A stretch of DNA of 7,546 bases from Pseudomonadota bacterium (GTDB lineage: Bacteria > Pseudomonadota > Gammaproteobacteria > Xanthomonadales > Xanthomonadaceae), in the NCBI GenBank assembly GCA_023423605.1, contig JAFAFF010000168.1, positions 1 to 7,546 of the forward strand, given 5' to 3'. A program made the position numbers and the translations under genes. The notes under the pieces are model-generated. The model ran no database searches. It saw only the letters and a program-made list of their open reading frames with translations, and was not told where the DNA came from. Shown here in pieces: positions 1-5,678 of this stretch. Position 1 is the stretch's first letter. Each line of letters opens with the position of its first letter.

Positions 1-41
1 TAGTGTGGCTCAAGCCATGCGAGAGTAGGTCATCGCCAGGG
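1..41 (+). rRNA. rrf: 5S ribosomal RNA, 3' end (partial)
   Basis: The first 40 bases match the 3' third of bacterial 5S rRNA: TAGTGTGG, a short hairpin (TGGCT..AGCCA), then ATGCGAGAGTAGG and the closing GCCAGG that pairs with the 5' end of the molecule. Lined up by memory with E. coli 5S, about 75 bases are missing upstream, outside the window. The exact mature 3' end is uncertain by 2-3 bases. An intrinsic terminator starts 10 bases downstream, as expected at the end of a 16S-23S-5S operon, so the rest of an rRNA operon should lie immediately to the left. Confidence 0.9.
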
Positions 42-50
42 TTCATACCC

Positions 51-85
51 AAAACCCCGTTGCAGACGCAGCGGGGTTTTTCTTT
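51..85 (+). terminator. Intrinsic terminator of the rRNA operon
   Basis: Bases 51-63 (AAAACCCCGTTGC) pair with 68-80 (GCAGCGGGGTTTT) as a 13-bp stem with one G-T wobble and a 4-base AGAC loop. The 3' arm runs into a T-rich tract (TTTTTCTTT, 77-85). It begins 10 bases after the 5S rRNA end, so it most likely ends rRNA operon transcription. Confidence 0.9.
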
Positions 86-134
86 GCCTGCGGCCTGCGG
101 CCTGCGGCCAGCGGCCAGCGGCCAGCGGCCGACG
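86..134. repeat. Heptamer tandem repeat, (GCCTGCG)3(GCCAGCG)3 plus one variant
   Basis: Seven contiguous 7-base units: three of GCCTGCG (86-106), three of GCCAGCG (107-127), then a diverged GCCGACG (128-134). The unit changes at a single position exactly halfway. It sits in non-coding DNA between two convergent terminators. The block is short and probably a slippage-prone array; no function is evident. Open reading frames that cross it lack any coding signature. Confidence 0.85.
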
Positions 135-166
135 CTACCACGCGACCAGGAGCGATCACGCCCAAT

Positions 167-196
167 GAAAAAGCGGCGCCCCGAGGGGCGCCGCTT
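167..196 (-). terminator. Intrinsic terminator of the minus-strand peptidase unit
   Basis: Bases 171-182 (AAGCGGCGCCCC) are perfectly complementary to 185-196 with only two bases between, a 12-bp GC-rich stem whose innermost pairs probably open into a tetraloop. Read on the minus strand the stem is followed by TTTTT (168-172 complement). It lies about 48 bases beyond the stop codon of the M28 peptidase and faces the rRNA operon, so it separates two convergent transcription units. Confidence 0.88.
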
Positions 197-243
197 CTGT
201 CCTTGCAGCCAGTAGAGCAGGCTTCAGTGGCGCGGGCCTGGAC

Positions 244-1962
244 CTACTTTGCCGGTGCCGTGTCTTTCTTGTCTTTCATCATTGCATCGCGTGCGGCCTT
301 GAACGGATTGCCGTCGTACCAGTTGGGCCAGCGGTCACCAGCAGCCAGTTCCCTGCCCACGCCATACAGCAGCTGCAGGTCTTCCACGGTGCCATCCAGC
401 TTCCAGGTCGATGCATCGAATTCATCCTTCGGACCATGGTAACGGTCGCGGCCGTACGCCTCGGCCTGCCTGCGACCTGCCTCGATACCCCCGTCGCGAA
501 GATCCTCGCCGCCATCGGCATACAGCGCCGGAACGCCTGCCTTGGCGAAATTGAAATGGTCCGAGCGGAAGTAGAAGCCGCTCTGCACCGACGTCTCACC
601 ATGAAGCGTGCGGTCCTGCGCTGCCGCCAGCGGCTTGAGGATGTCTTCCAGTTCGGAGCTGCCAAAACCGGTGACGGTCATGTCCCTGGCGCGACCGGCC
701 ACGGACATGGCGTCGATGTTGATCACCCCGGCGATCCTGTCGAGCGGGAAGGTCGGGTGGGCAACGTAATATTTTGATCCCAGCAGACCGGATTCTTCCA
801 AGGTGACGGCGAGGAACACCGCAGAACGCGCCGGCCTGGGGTCCTGGTGCATCATCGCATCGGCCACTTCCAGGATGCCGGCCACGCCCGTGGCGTTGTC
901 CACGGCACCGTTGTAGATGTTGTCGCCGGTTTCTCCTTCATGCTTGCCCAGATGATCCCAATGGGCCATGTACAACACCGCCTCGTCGGCACGCGAGGTG
1001 CCCGGCAGCACGCCCACCACGTTGCGTGAGGTCTTCTCGGCGGTGGTGCTCTTGAGGTCCACGGAAAGCCTGGCCTGCAGCGGGACCGGCTTGAAGCCGC
1101 GCTTGTTGGCGTCCTTGTAGGCCTGCGCCAGATCCAGGCCCGCGCCGGCGAACAGCGCCTTGGCGGCATCGGCACTCAGCCAGCCCTGCACCGGCAGGCG
1201 CGGTTCCGGATCGTCCTTGGCAGGCAGGTCGTACTGCGGGCCGGCCCAGGAATTCCTCACCACGTCCCAACCGTAGGAAGCGCCGGGCGTGTCATGCACG
1301 ATCAGCGCGGCGGCAGCGCCCTTGCGTGCGGCCTCTTCGAACTTGTAGGTCCAGCGGCCGTAGTAGGTCATGCGCTTGCCGTCGAACAGCGTGGCATCAT
1401 CCACATGGAAGCCCGGATCGTTGACGAACATCACCACCGTCTTGCCCTTCCAGTCCTGGCCGGCGTAATCGTTCCACTGCTGTTCCGGCGCATCCACGCC
1501 GTATCCGACGAAGATGATCTCGCTGTCCTGCACCTTGACCTCGTTCTGGCCGGTGCGGGTGCCGACCACCATGTCCGTGCCGAAGGCGAGTTCGCTGGCC
1601 TTGCCACCCTGTTCGATCTTCAGCGTGGTGCTTTCATCGGCCGTGGTCTCGGTCATTGCCACATCCTGGAACCAGCTGTCGCCGTTGCCGGGCTCCAGGC
1701 CGATCCGCTGCATCTGGTCGCGGATGTAATTGACCGTCAGCTCTTCTCCCCTGCTGCCGGGCGCACGGCCTTCGAACGCATCCGAGGAAAGGGTCTTCAC
1801 CAGTTCGGCGAAGTCGGCGGCGTTGATGTCCGGCGAGAAGGCATGGTTGCTGGCGGCGGGTGCGGGCTCGGCTGCGTCGGACACGGGCGCGGGCGCCTGT
1901 TCGCCCTTGCAGGCGGCAAGCGCCGCAGTGGCGGCAAGGCAGAGCAGTAGTTTGCGGGGCAT
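244..1962 (-). CDS. M28-family zinc metallopeptidase, PA-domain lipoprotein
   Basis: Predicted 572-residue exported aminopeptidase-type enzyme. The frame is open 16 codons further, but the ATG at 1962 follows an AGGAG ribosome site and opens a clean lipoprotein signal: basic start, hydrophobic run, lipobox LAAC with Cys18. Lys at +2 argues for outer-membrane sorting. Residues about 145-275 resemble a protease-associated (PA) insert (KGKTVVMFVNDPG; AARKGAAAALIVHD). The M28 core follows with all expected zinc and catalytic residues: His334 and Asp336 (AHWDHLG), Asp355 (NGAVDNATG), Glu389-Glu390 (TLEESG), Asp417 (NIDAMS), His469 (RSDHFNF). So it should be an active two-zinc exopeptidase at the periplasmic face of the envelope; substrate unknown. 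It starts 53 bases after the VNG-repeat gene on the same strand and probably shares its mRNA, ending at the 167-196 terminator. Family assignment is strong; aminopeptidase specificity is inferred. Confidence 0.94.
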   Translation of the reverse strand: MPRKLLLCLAATAALAACKGEQAPAPVSDAAEPAPAASNHAFSPDINAADFAELVKTLSSDAFEGRAPGSRGEELTVNYIRDQMQRIGLEPGNGDSWFQDVAMTETTADESTTLKIEQGGKASELAFGTDMVVGTRTGQNEVKVQDSEIIFVGYGVDAPEQQWNDYAGQDWKGKTVVMFVNDPGFHVDDATLFDGKRMTYYGRWTYKFEEAARKGAAAALIVHDTPGASYGWDVVRNSWAGPQYDLPAKDDPEPRLPVQGWLSADAAKALFAGAGLDLAQAYKDANKRGFKPVPLQARLSVDLKSTTAEKTSRNVVGVLPGTSRADEAVLYMAHWDHLGKHEGETGDNIYNGAVDNATGVAGILEVADAMMHQDPRPARSAVFLAVTLEESGLLGSKYYVAHPTFPLDRIAGVINIDAMSVAGRARDMTVTGFGSSELEDILKPLAAAQDRTLHGETSVQSGFYFRSDHFNFAKAGVPALYADGGEDLRDGGIEAGRRQAEAYGRDRYHGPKDEFDASTWKLDGTVEDLQLLYGVGRELAAGDRWPNWYDGNPFKAARDAMMKDKKDTAPAK

Positions 1963-1968
1963 CGTGGG

Positions 1969-1973
1969 CTCCT
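1969..1973 (-). promoter_or_regulatory. Ribosome binding site setting the M28 peptidase start
   Basis: On the minus strand AGGAG lies six bases before the ATG at 1962. It supports that start over the ATG at 2010, which would place 16 Pro/Arg/Cys-rich residues ahead of the lipoprotein signal. Confidence 0.8.
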
Positions 1974-1978
1974 GTCGG

Positions 1979-2006
1979 GTAGGGCCGGCCCGCCTGCACG
2001 GGCAGG
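1979..2006 (+). repeat. Degenerate GTAG-headed hairpin (possible SMAG relic)
   Basis: GTAG at 1979-1982 is followed by an imperfect stem: GGCCCG pairs with CGGGC across a 6-base CCTGCA loop, with a mismatch and two further C-G pairs outward. It occupies most of the gap between the VNG-repeat gene and the peptidase. It resembles the much cleaner hairpin at 5643-5665 but could be chance in GC-rich DNA. Confidence 0.3.
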
Positions 2007-2015
2007 GCATGGGAA

Positions 2016-2678
2016 TCAGTTCTCGGGCGCGCTGTCGCTCTCGAAGCTCACCGGCACGGCGCCATTGACCGCTCCGATCTTGGCGCTACGGTGCACGTAC
2101 AGCACCACGTCGCGTTCGAATTCCAGGGCACCCTCGACGACCGCGTTCGGACCGATGATCACGCGCGGCTTGCGGCCCGGCGTGAGCGTCAGGCTGAAAC
2201 TGGGCTTCCTGATATGGATGCCGCCGAATACCACCGAGCCGACGCCGACGGTGATGTCTCCGTTGACGGTCTCGATATCGCCGGACAGGCGGGTTTCGAC
2301 CAGGCCGATGCCGCCGTTGACGGTCTCCACGCCCCCCTGGATCTGGCTGCGACGGTCGCTGAAGATGCTGCCGTTGACCGTTTCCACGCTGCCCCGCGCG
2401 ATCACGTCCGGTGCCAGCCGGACACCGCCGTTCACCGTGGAAATGCTGCCCGTGCGGGCGCGTGCACCAACCCGGATGCTGCCGTTGACGGTCTCGATGT
2501 TGCCGGTCTCCACGCCGTCGCCGACGCGGATGCCACCGTTCACGGTATCCAGGTCGCCGTAGCGCTGGCCGGGTGCGGCACTGATGCTGCCGTTGACCTT
2601 GCTGATGTCTTGCTGTGCCATCGCAGGGCTGCCCGCGGCCAGCAGGGCCAGCATCACTATGAGGGAATGGGCGTTCAT
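2016..2678 (-). CDS. Secreted VNG-repeat protein, predicted beta-solenoid
   Basis: Predicted 220-residue exported protein. The ATG at 2678 is chosen because AAGGAA lies four bases upstream and it opens a typical signal peptide ending AMA before Gln22 (SPAMA/QQD); the frame itself is open to 2753. Residues 28-140 hold seven copies of a motif like G-x-I-x-T-V-N-G-x-I-x-V, with the Asn at 29, 47, 65, 83, 102, 121 and 139, so a period of 18-19 residues. This suits one rung of a beta-helix with a turn at each Asn-Gly. After residue 140 the pattern changes to a bactofilin-like tail (PNAVVEGALEFERDVVLYVH; AKIGAVNG) with an eighth VNG at 204-206. No catalytic motif, no membrane anchor after the signal, no cysteine in the mature part. 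Similar repeats occur in DUF4097-type putative adhesins and in polymer-forming bactofilins; which family it belongs to I cannot settle. Function unknown; likely periplasmic or surface scaffold. First gene of a probable two-gene unit with the M28 peptidase. Confidence 0.85.
   Translation of the reverse strand: MNAHSLIVMLALLAAGSPAMAQQDISKVNGSISAAPGQRYGDLDTVNGGIRVGDGVETGNIETVNGSIRVGARARTGSISTVNGGVRLAPDVIARGSVETVNGSIFSDRRSQIQGGVETVNGGIGLVETRLSGDIETVNGDITVGVGSVVFGGIHIRKPSFSLTLTPGRKPRVIIGPNAVVEGALEFERDVVLYVHRSAKIGAVNGAVPVSFESDSAPEN
2260..2600 (-). repeat. Coding tandem repeat, 54-57 bp period, seven units
   Basis: On the plus strand a block beginning CCGTTGACGGT or a close variant recurs at 2260, 2314, 2371, 2428, 2482, 2536 and 2590, at intervals of 54, 57, 57, 54, 54 and 54 bases. 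It encodes the VNG rungs. Conservation is high at the T-V-N-G codons and low between them, so the array looks like an old, functionally constrained protein repeat and not a recent duplication. Confidence 0.85.
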
Positions 2679-2682
2679 GGGG

Positions 2683-2688
2683 TTCCTT
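2683..2688 (-). promoter_or_regulatory. Ribosome binding site of the VNG-repeat gene
   Basis: AAGGAA on the minus strand, four bases before the ATG at 2678. It favours this start over the upstream in-frame ATGs, which would add residues ahead of the signal peptide. Confidence 0.65.
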
Positions 2689-2717
2689 GTAAGCTGCATG
2701 CGGCTGGCAGGCCGCCC

Positions 2718-2746
2718 GGTAAAGATGTCACCATGCATCATTGCAA
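2718..2746 (-). promoter_or_regulatory. Candidate promoter for the VNG-repeat/M28 unit
   Basis: Minus-strand TTGCAA (2741-2746) and TTTACC (2718-2723) are separated by exactly 17 bases, a sigma70-like arrangement that would start transcription near 2710, about 30 bases before the VNG start codon. The -35 matches 4 of 6 consensus bases, the -10 only 3. It overlaps the annotated first codons of envC. Weak prediction. Confidence 0.25.
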
Positions 2747-4067
2747 ACCGCATCTGCCTGAAGTCACTGGAAAGCCCTTGCGCGACAACGCTTTTCCCTC
2801 ACGCATCGCTAACGTCCGCTGGCCGGCACTGGCCTGCGGCCTGATGGTCGCGCTGCTGCCGGTACTGGCCTGCCCATCCCTGGCCTGGGGGCAGTCCTCC
2901 CGGGAAGCCGAGCGCAAGCTGCAGAAGCTGCGCAGCGAACTGAAGGGAGTCGCGCAGGAGCGACGGCAGCTGGACAGCCAGCGCGGACAGGCCACCGTGC
3001 AGCTGCGCGAACTGGATGAGAAGGTGGCACGCAGCGGCCGCACGCTCGCGCAGACCGAAGCGGCATTGAAGGAACAGGATGCCGCGCTTGCCGATCTGGA
3101 AAAGCGCCGGGCGGTACTGGATGGCACGCTGGAACGGCAGCGGCGGGAGCTGGCTGGCCTGCTGCGGGGGGCCTATCGGCTGGGTAACCACGCACCGCTC
3201 AAGCTGCTGCTTTCGCAGGACACCGTGGCCGATGGCAACCGTTCGCTGGCCTATCACCGTTACCTGCAGCGCGAGCGCAGCCAGCGCATCCACGCGTTGA
3301 CCGCCGACCTGAAGGAACTGGAGGGCGTACAGGCCGAGATCGGGCAACGCCGCCAGCAACTGCAGGCCACCCGCCAACAGCAGAAGCAGCAGGTAGCGGC
3401 GCTGTCGGGTGACCGTCGCCAGCGCGAGCAGGCGGTGGCCGCACTGGAAAAGCAGTTCAAGGACCGCAGCGAGCGTGAAAAGGCGCTGGGCCAGGACGCC
3501 AAGGCGCTGGAAACGCTGCTGGCCAACCTGCGCGCTGCCGCCGCACGTGCCGAAGCGGAACGGCGCGAGGCCGCCCGCAAGGCGGCCGCTGAAAAGGCGG
3601 CTGCGGACAAGGCCACGGCACAGGGTCGCACGCCGCCGCGTGCGACCAAGGTGCCGCCCGCGGTGGCATCGGCGCCGGCGCCCAAGGTAGGGGGACTGGG
3701 CTGGCCGCTGTCGGGCAATCTGCTGGCGCGCTACGGCGGCAAGCTGCCTGACGGACGTACCAGCAACGGCGTGCTGATCGGCGCACCGGCGGGCAGCACG
3801 GTGACCGCGGTGGCCGATGGCACCGTGGTGTTCTCTGACTGGATGACCGGCTACGGCATGATCCTGATCGTGGACCACGGCAATGGCTACATGAGCCTTT
3901 ACGCGCACAACGATGCGCTGCTCAAGGATGCCGGTGCGGTGGTCAAGCGTGGCGACGCGCTGGCCAAGGTCGGCAATTCCGGTGGCCAGGGCGTCACTGC
4001 GTTGTACTTCGAACTGCGCCGTGGCGGCCAACCCGTGAATCCGGACAGCTGGCTGCAGCGCCGCTGA
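2733..4067 (+). CDS. envC: Murein hydrolase activator EnvC (degenerate LytM domain)
   Basis: Predicted 444-residue periplasmic protein. In E. coli, EnvC is recruited by FtsEX to the septum and activates the amidases AmiA and AmiB, allowing daughter-cell separation. Seen here: signal segment (about 28-53, cleavage probably AWG/QSS), a long charged Glu/Arg/Gln coiled coil (about 55-290), an Ala/Pro/Lys linker (to about 318), and a C-terminal M23/LytM fold from 321 (GWPLSGNLLARYG, ADGTVVFSDWMTGYG, GNSGGQG, LYFELRR). The zinc site is broken: the first His is Asn345 (TSNGVLIGAP, with Ile where the Asp should be) and the HxH motif is ALYFE. His392 (LYAHN) remains. This is the EnvC pattern, so it should activate amidases, not cut peptidoglycan itself. 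The start is uncertain: ATG 2733 lacks a good ribosome site and gives a 53-residue signal region; an in-frame TTG at 2778, preceded by GGAAAG, would give a better-sized signal. A lipobox-like VLAC (44-47) is also present. ctpA follows 127 bases on. Confidence 0.92.
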   Translation: MHHCKPHLPEVTGKPLRDNAFPSRIANVRWPALACGLMVALLPVLACPSLAWGQSSREAERKLQKLRSELKGVAQERRQLDSQRGQATVQLRELDEKVARSGRTLAQTEAALKEQDAALADLEKRRAVLDGTLERQRRELAGLLRGAYRLGNHAPLKLLLSQDTVADGNRSLAYHRYLQRERSQRIHALTADLKELEGVQAEIGQRRQQLQATRQQQKQQVAALSGDRRQREQAVAALEKQFKDRSEREKALGQDAKALETLLANLRAAAARAEAERREAARKAAAEKAAADKATAQGRTPPRATKVPPAVASAPAPKVGGLGWPLSGNLLARYGGKLPDGRTSNGVLIGAPAGSTVTAVADGTVVFSDWMTGYGMILIVDHGNGYMSLYAHNDALLKDAGAVVKRGDALAKVGNSGGQGVTALYFELRRGGQPVNPDSWLQRR

Positions 4068-4116
4068 ATCCACGCGTGCCGCGGACGTTGTCGTTGAACA
4101 TGAATTTACCGGCGGC

Positions 4117-4135
4117 TGACGCATAATCGGCGTCA
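4117..4135 (+). promoter_or_regulatory. Candidate -10 box inside a perfect dyad, upstream of ctpA
   Basis: CATAAT (4122-4127) is a good -10 match and lies 68 bases before the ctpA ATG. It is enclosed by the 6-bp inverted repeat TGACGC (4117-4122) and GCGTCA (4130-4135) with a 7-base centre. No well-spaced -35 is visible: TTGAAC at 4094-4099 is 22 bases away, too far for a standard promoter. It may be an operator over a weak promoter, so ctpA may have its own transcript besides readthrough from envC. Confidence 0.35.
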
Positions 4136-4183
4136 TGCATCCCGCGCGCTCCGGCGACACGGGCGCAACCGCAACCTTCCTCC

Positions 4184-4188
4184 AGGAG
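4184..4188 (+). promoter_or_regulatory. Ribosome binding site setting the ctpA start
   Basis: AGGAG six bases before the ATG at 4195. It supports this start over the in-frame ATG at 4135, whose upstream has no such site and which would put 20 non-signal residues ahead of the signal peptide. Confidence 0.85.
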
Positions 4189-4194
4189 TGCTTC

Positions 4195-5595
4195 ATGCGT
4201 CGAGTCCGAACCGCCACCCTGCTGCTGGCCCTGCTGCCTTCGCTTGCGCTGGCCCAGCAGGCGGCCCCGGCAGCGGACACGCCCCCCGGTTCGGCCAGCA
4301 ACGAAGAGGCGGCCACATCGAAAGTGCCGCTGGAGGAGATCCGCCGCTTCGTCGGCGTCTACAACGCCGTACGCGCTGCCTACGTGGACCCGGTGGACGA
4401 CAGGAAGCTGATGCAGGACGCGGTGCGCGGCCTGCTGCTTGATCTTGATCCGCACAGCACGTACTTCGACAAGGAAGATGCCGAAGCCTTCGACGAACAG
4501 GCCACCGGTGCGTACGAAGGCATCGGCGTGGAACTGCAGCAGCAGCCGGACAACAGCAGCCTGAAGATCATCGCCCCGATCGACGAAACGCCTGCCGCGC
4601 GTGCCGGCATCCTGGCCGGTGACCTGATCATCGCCATCGACGGCAAGCCGATCAGCGCCATCCAGGCCAGCGAGCCGTTGCGTGGGCCGGCTGGCAGCAA
4701 GGTGGTGCTGACGCTGGTACGCGAAGGCAGGCCCAAGCCGTTCGATGTCACCCTGGCGCGCGAGACCATCCGCGTGACCAGCGTGCGCAGCCGCATGCTG
4801 GAACCGGGCTACGGCTACATCCGCCTGAGCACGTTCCAGGCCGATACCGGTGCCGATTTCCAGAAGCACGCGCGCGAACTGACCCGGCAGGCCGGCGGCC
4901 AGCTGAAAGGACTGGTACTGGACCTGCGCAGCAATCCCGGTGGCCTGCTTACCGCAGCGGTGCAGGTGGCCGACGACCTGCTGGAAAAGGGCAACATCGT
5001 CAGTACCCGTGGCCGCATCAGCATCAGTGACGCGCGCTTCGACGCAACGCCGGGAGACCTGTTGAAGGGTGCACCGGTGGTGGTGCTGGTGGACGCCGGT
5101 TCGGCCAGTGCGTCCGAGGTGCTGGCCGGCGCGCTGCGCGACAACCAGCGCGCGCGCGTCATCGGCAGCCGCACCTTCGGCAAGGGGTCGGTGCAGACCG
5201 TACTGCCGCTGGACAATGGCGATTCGGTGAAGCTGACCACCGCGCGCTATTTCACGCCGAGCGGCAAGTCGATCCAGGCCACCGGCATCGTGCCGGACGT
5301 GGAGCTCAAGCGGGCGCCGGGCGAAGGCGAGGATGATCTGCCGGCCAGCCTCAGCGAGTTCAGCGAAGCCACCCTGCCGGGCCACCTGCAGGGCGATGAG
5401 GAAGGTGGCGAAGGTTACCTGGCCGGCGACGTACTGCCGGGAGATGGCCCCATCGACGATGCCCTGGCCGAACTCAAGCAGCCCGGTTCGGTGGCTGCAC
5501 GCCTGAAGGCGGAGGCCGCCAAGGCAGAGACGGCGAAAGAAGTGAAAGACGTGAAAGACGCCGGAGAGCAGGCCGAGCCGCCCGTCAGGCCGTGA
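4195..5595 (+). CDS. ctpA: Carboxyl-terminal processing protease CtpA (S41 family)
   Basis: Predicted 466-residue periplasmic serine protease that trims or degrades envelope proteins from unstructured C-termini. The start at 4195 follows AGGAG and opens a signal peptide (MRRVRTATLLL..., cleavage after LALA at residue 20). Domains in order: a helical N-terminal part (PLEEIRRFVGVYNAVRAAYV; DLDPHSTYF), a PDZ domain at about 105-185 (GIGVELQ; AARAGILAGDLIIAIDGKPI), then the S41 core. The Ser-Lys dyad is Ser305 in GSASASE and Lys330 in FGKGSVQ, 25 residues apart, with Gln334 four further, matching the spacing of known CtpA/CtpB enzymes. VLDLRSNPGG and TARYFTPSGKSIQ are family signatures. The last 25 residues or so are a Lys/Glu/Ala-rich tail. 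It follows envC, an arrangement I recall in other proteobacteria including Pseudomonas. In P. aeruginosa CtpA degrades murein hydrolases; a similar role here is inferred. Length and motifs are complete. Confidence 0.95.
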   Translation: MRRVRTATLLLALLPSLALAQQAAPAADTPPGSASNEEAATSKVPLEEIRRFVGVYNAVRAAYVDPVDDRKLMQDAVRGLLLDLDPHSTYFDKEDAEAFDEQATGAYEGIGVELQQQPDNSSLKIIAPIDETPAARAGILAGDLIIAIDGKPISAIQASEPLRGPAGSKVVLTLVREGRPKPFDVTLARETIRVTSVRSRMLEPGYGYIRLSTFQADTGADFQKHARELTRQAGGQLKGLVLDLRSNPGGLLTAAVQVADDLLEKGNIVSTRGRISISDARFDATPGDLLKGAPVVVLVDAGSASASEVLAGALRDNQRARVIGSRTFGKGSVQTVLPLDNGDSVKLTTARYFTPSGKSIQATGIVPDVELKRAPGEGEDDLPASLSEFSEATLPGHLQGDEEGGEGYLAGDVLPGDGPIDDALAELKQPGSVAARLKAEAAKAETAKEVKDVKDAGEQAEPPVRP

Positions 5596-5608
5596 TGCGT
5601 TGCATGCA

Positions 5609-5624
5609 GCCGGCAGAGCCCGGC
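5609..5624 (-). repeat. SMAG-like hairpin, imperfect copy
   Basis: GCCGG (5609-5613) pairs with CCGGC (5620-5624) around CAGAGC. Its sequence is nearly that of the cleaner element 34 bases downstream but one G is missing and the adjacent GTAG is replaced. It sits 13 bases after the ctpA stop and could also slow 3' decay or help end transcription, although no T-run follows. Confidence 0.6.
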
Positions 5625-5642
5625 AGCATGGAATCAATGGGT

Positions 5643-5665
5643 TGCCGGGCAGAGCCCGGCACTAC
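5643..5665 (-). repeat. SMAG-like (REP-type) hairpin headed by GTAG
   Basis: TGCCGGGC (5643-5650) and GCCCGGCA (5654-5661) form a perfect 8-bp stem with a 3-base loop. On the minus strand the stem is directly preceded by GTAG (5662-5665), the head tetranucleotide that defines SMAG repeats of Stenotrophomonas maltophilia. It lies between the convergent ends of ctpA and the rhomboid gene, a usual place for such elements. No T-run follows, so it is not a classic intrinsic terminator. Confidence 0.7.
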
Positions 5666-5678
5666 CGCCGTTGCGGGC

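Noticed and set aside
86..134. CRISPR array
   Set aside because: The units are 7 bases, contiguous and without unique spacers.
3..215. Short plus-strand frame across the 5S end and heptamer repeat
   Set aside because: It overlaps rRNA, a terminator and a tandem repeat, and has no ribosome site.
2091..2732. Long open plus-strand frame continuous with envC and antisense to the VNG-repeat gene
   Set aside because: It only mirrors the codon pattern of the VNG gene (its Asp/Val/Ala-rich translation is a complement artefact). The minus-strand reading has a signal peptide, ribosome site and regular repeats, and envC family homology begins only after 2733.
2733..4067. Active M23 metallo-endopeptidase
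   Set aside because: The first zinc His/Asp pair and the HxH motif are replaced (Asn345, Ile, ALYFE), the pattern of the catalytically inactive EnvC class.
2799..4316. 505-codon open frame on the minus strand opposite envC
   Set aside because: The Leu/Gln/Arg-rich translation is the complement of the EnvC coiled coil; no independent gene signal.
3994..5637. 547-codon open frame on the minus strand opposite ctpA
   Set aside because: It is a shadow of ctpA in GC-rich DNA: the plus-strand frame has complete S41 and PDZ motifs, while this translation has no domain pattern and no ribosome site.
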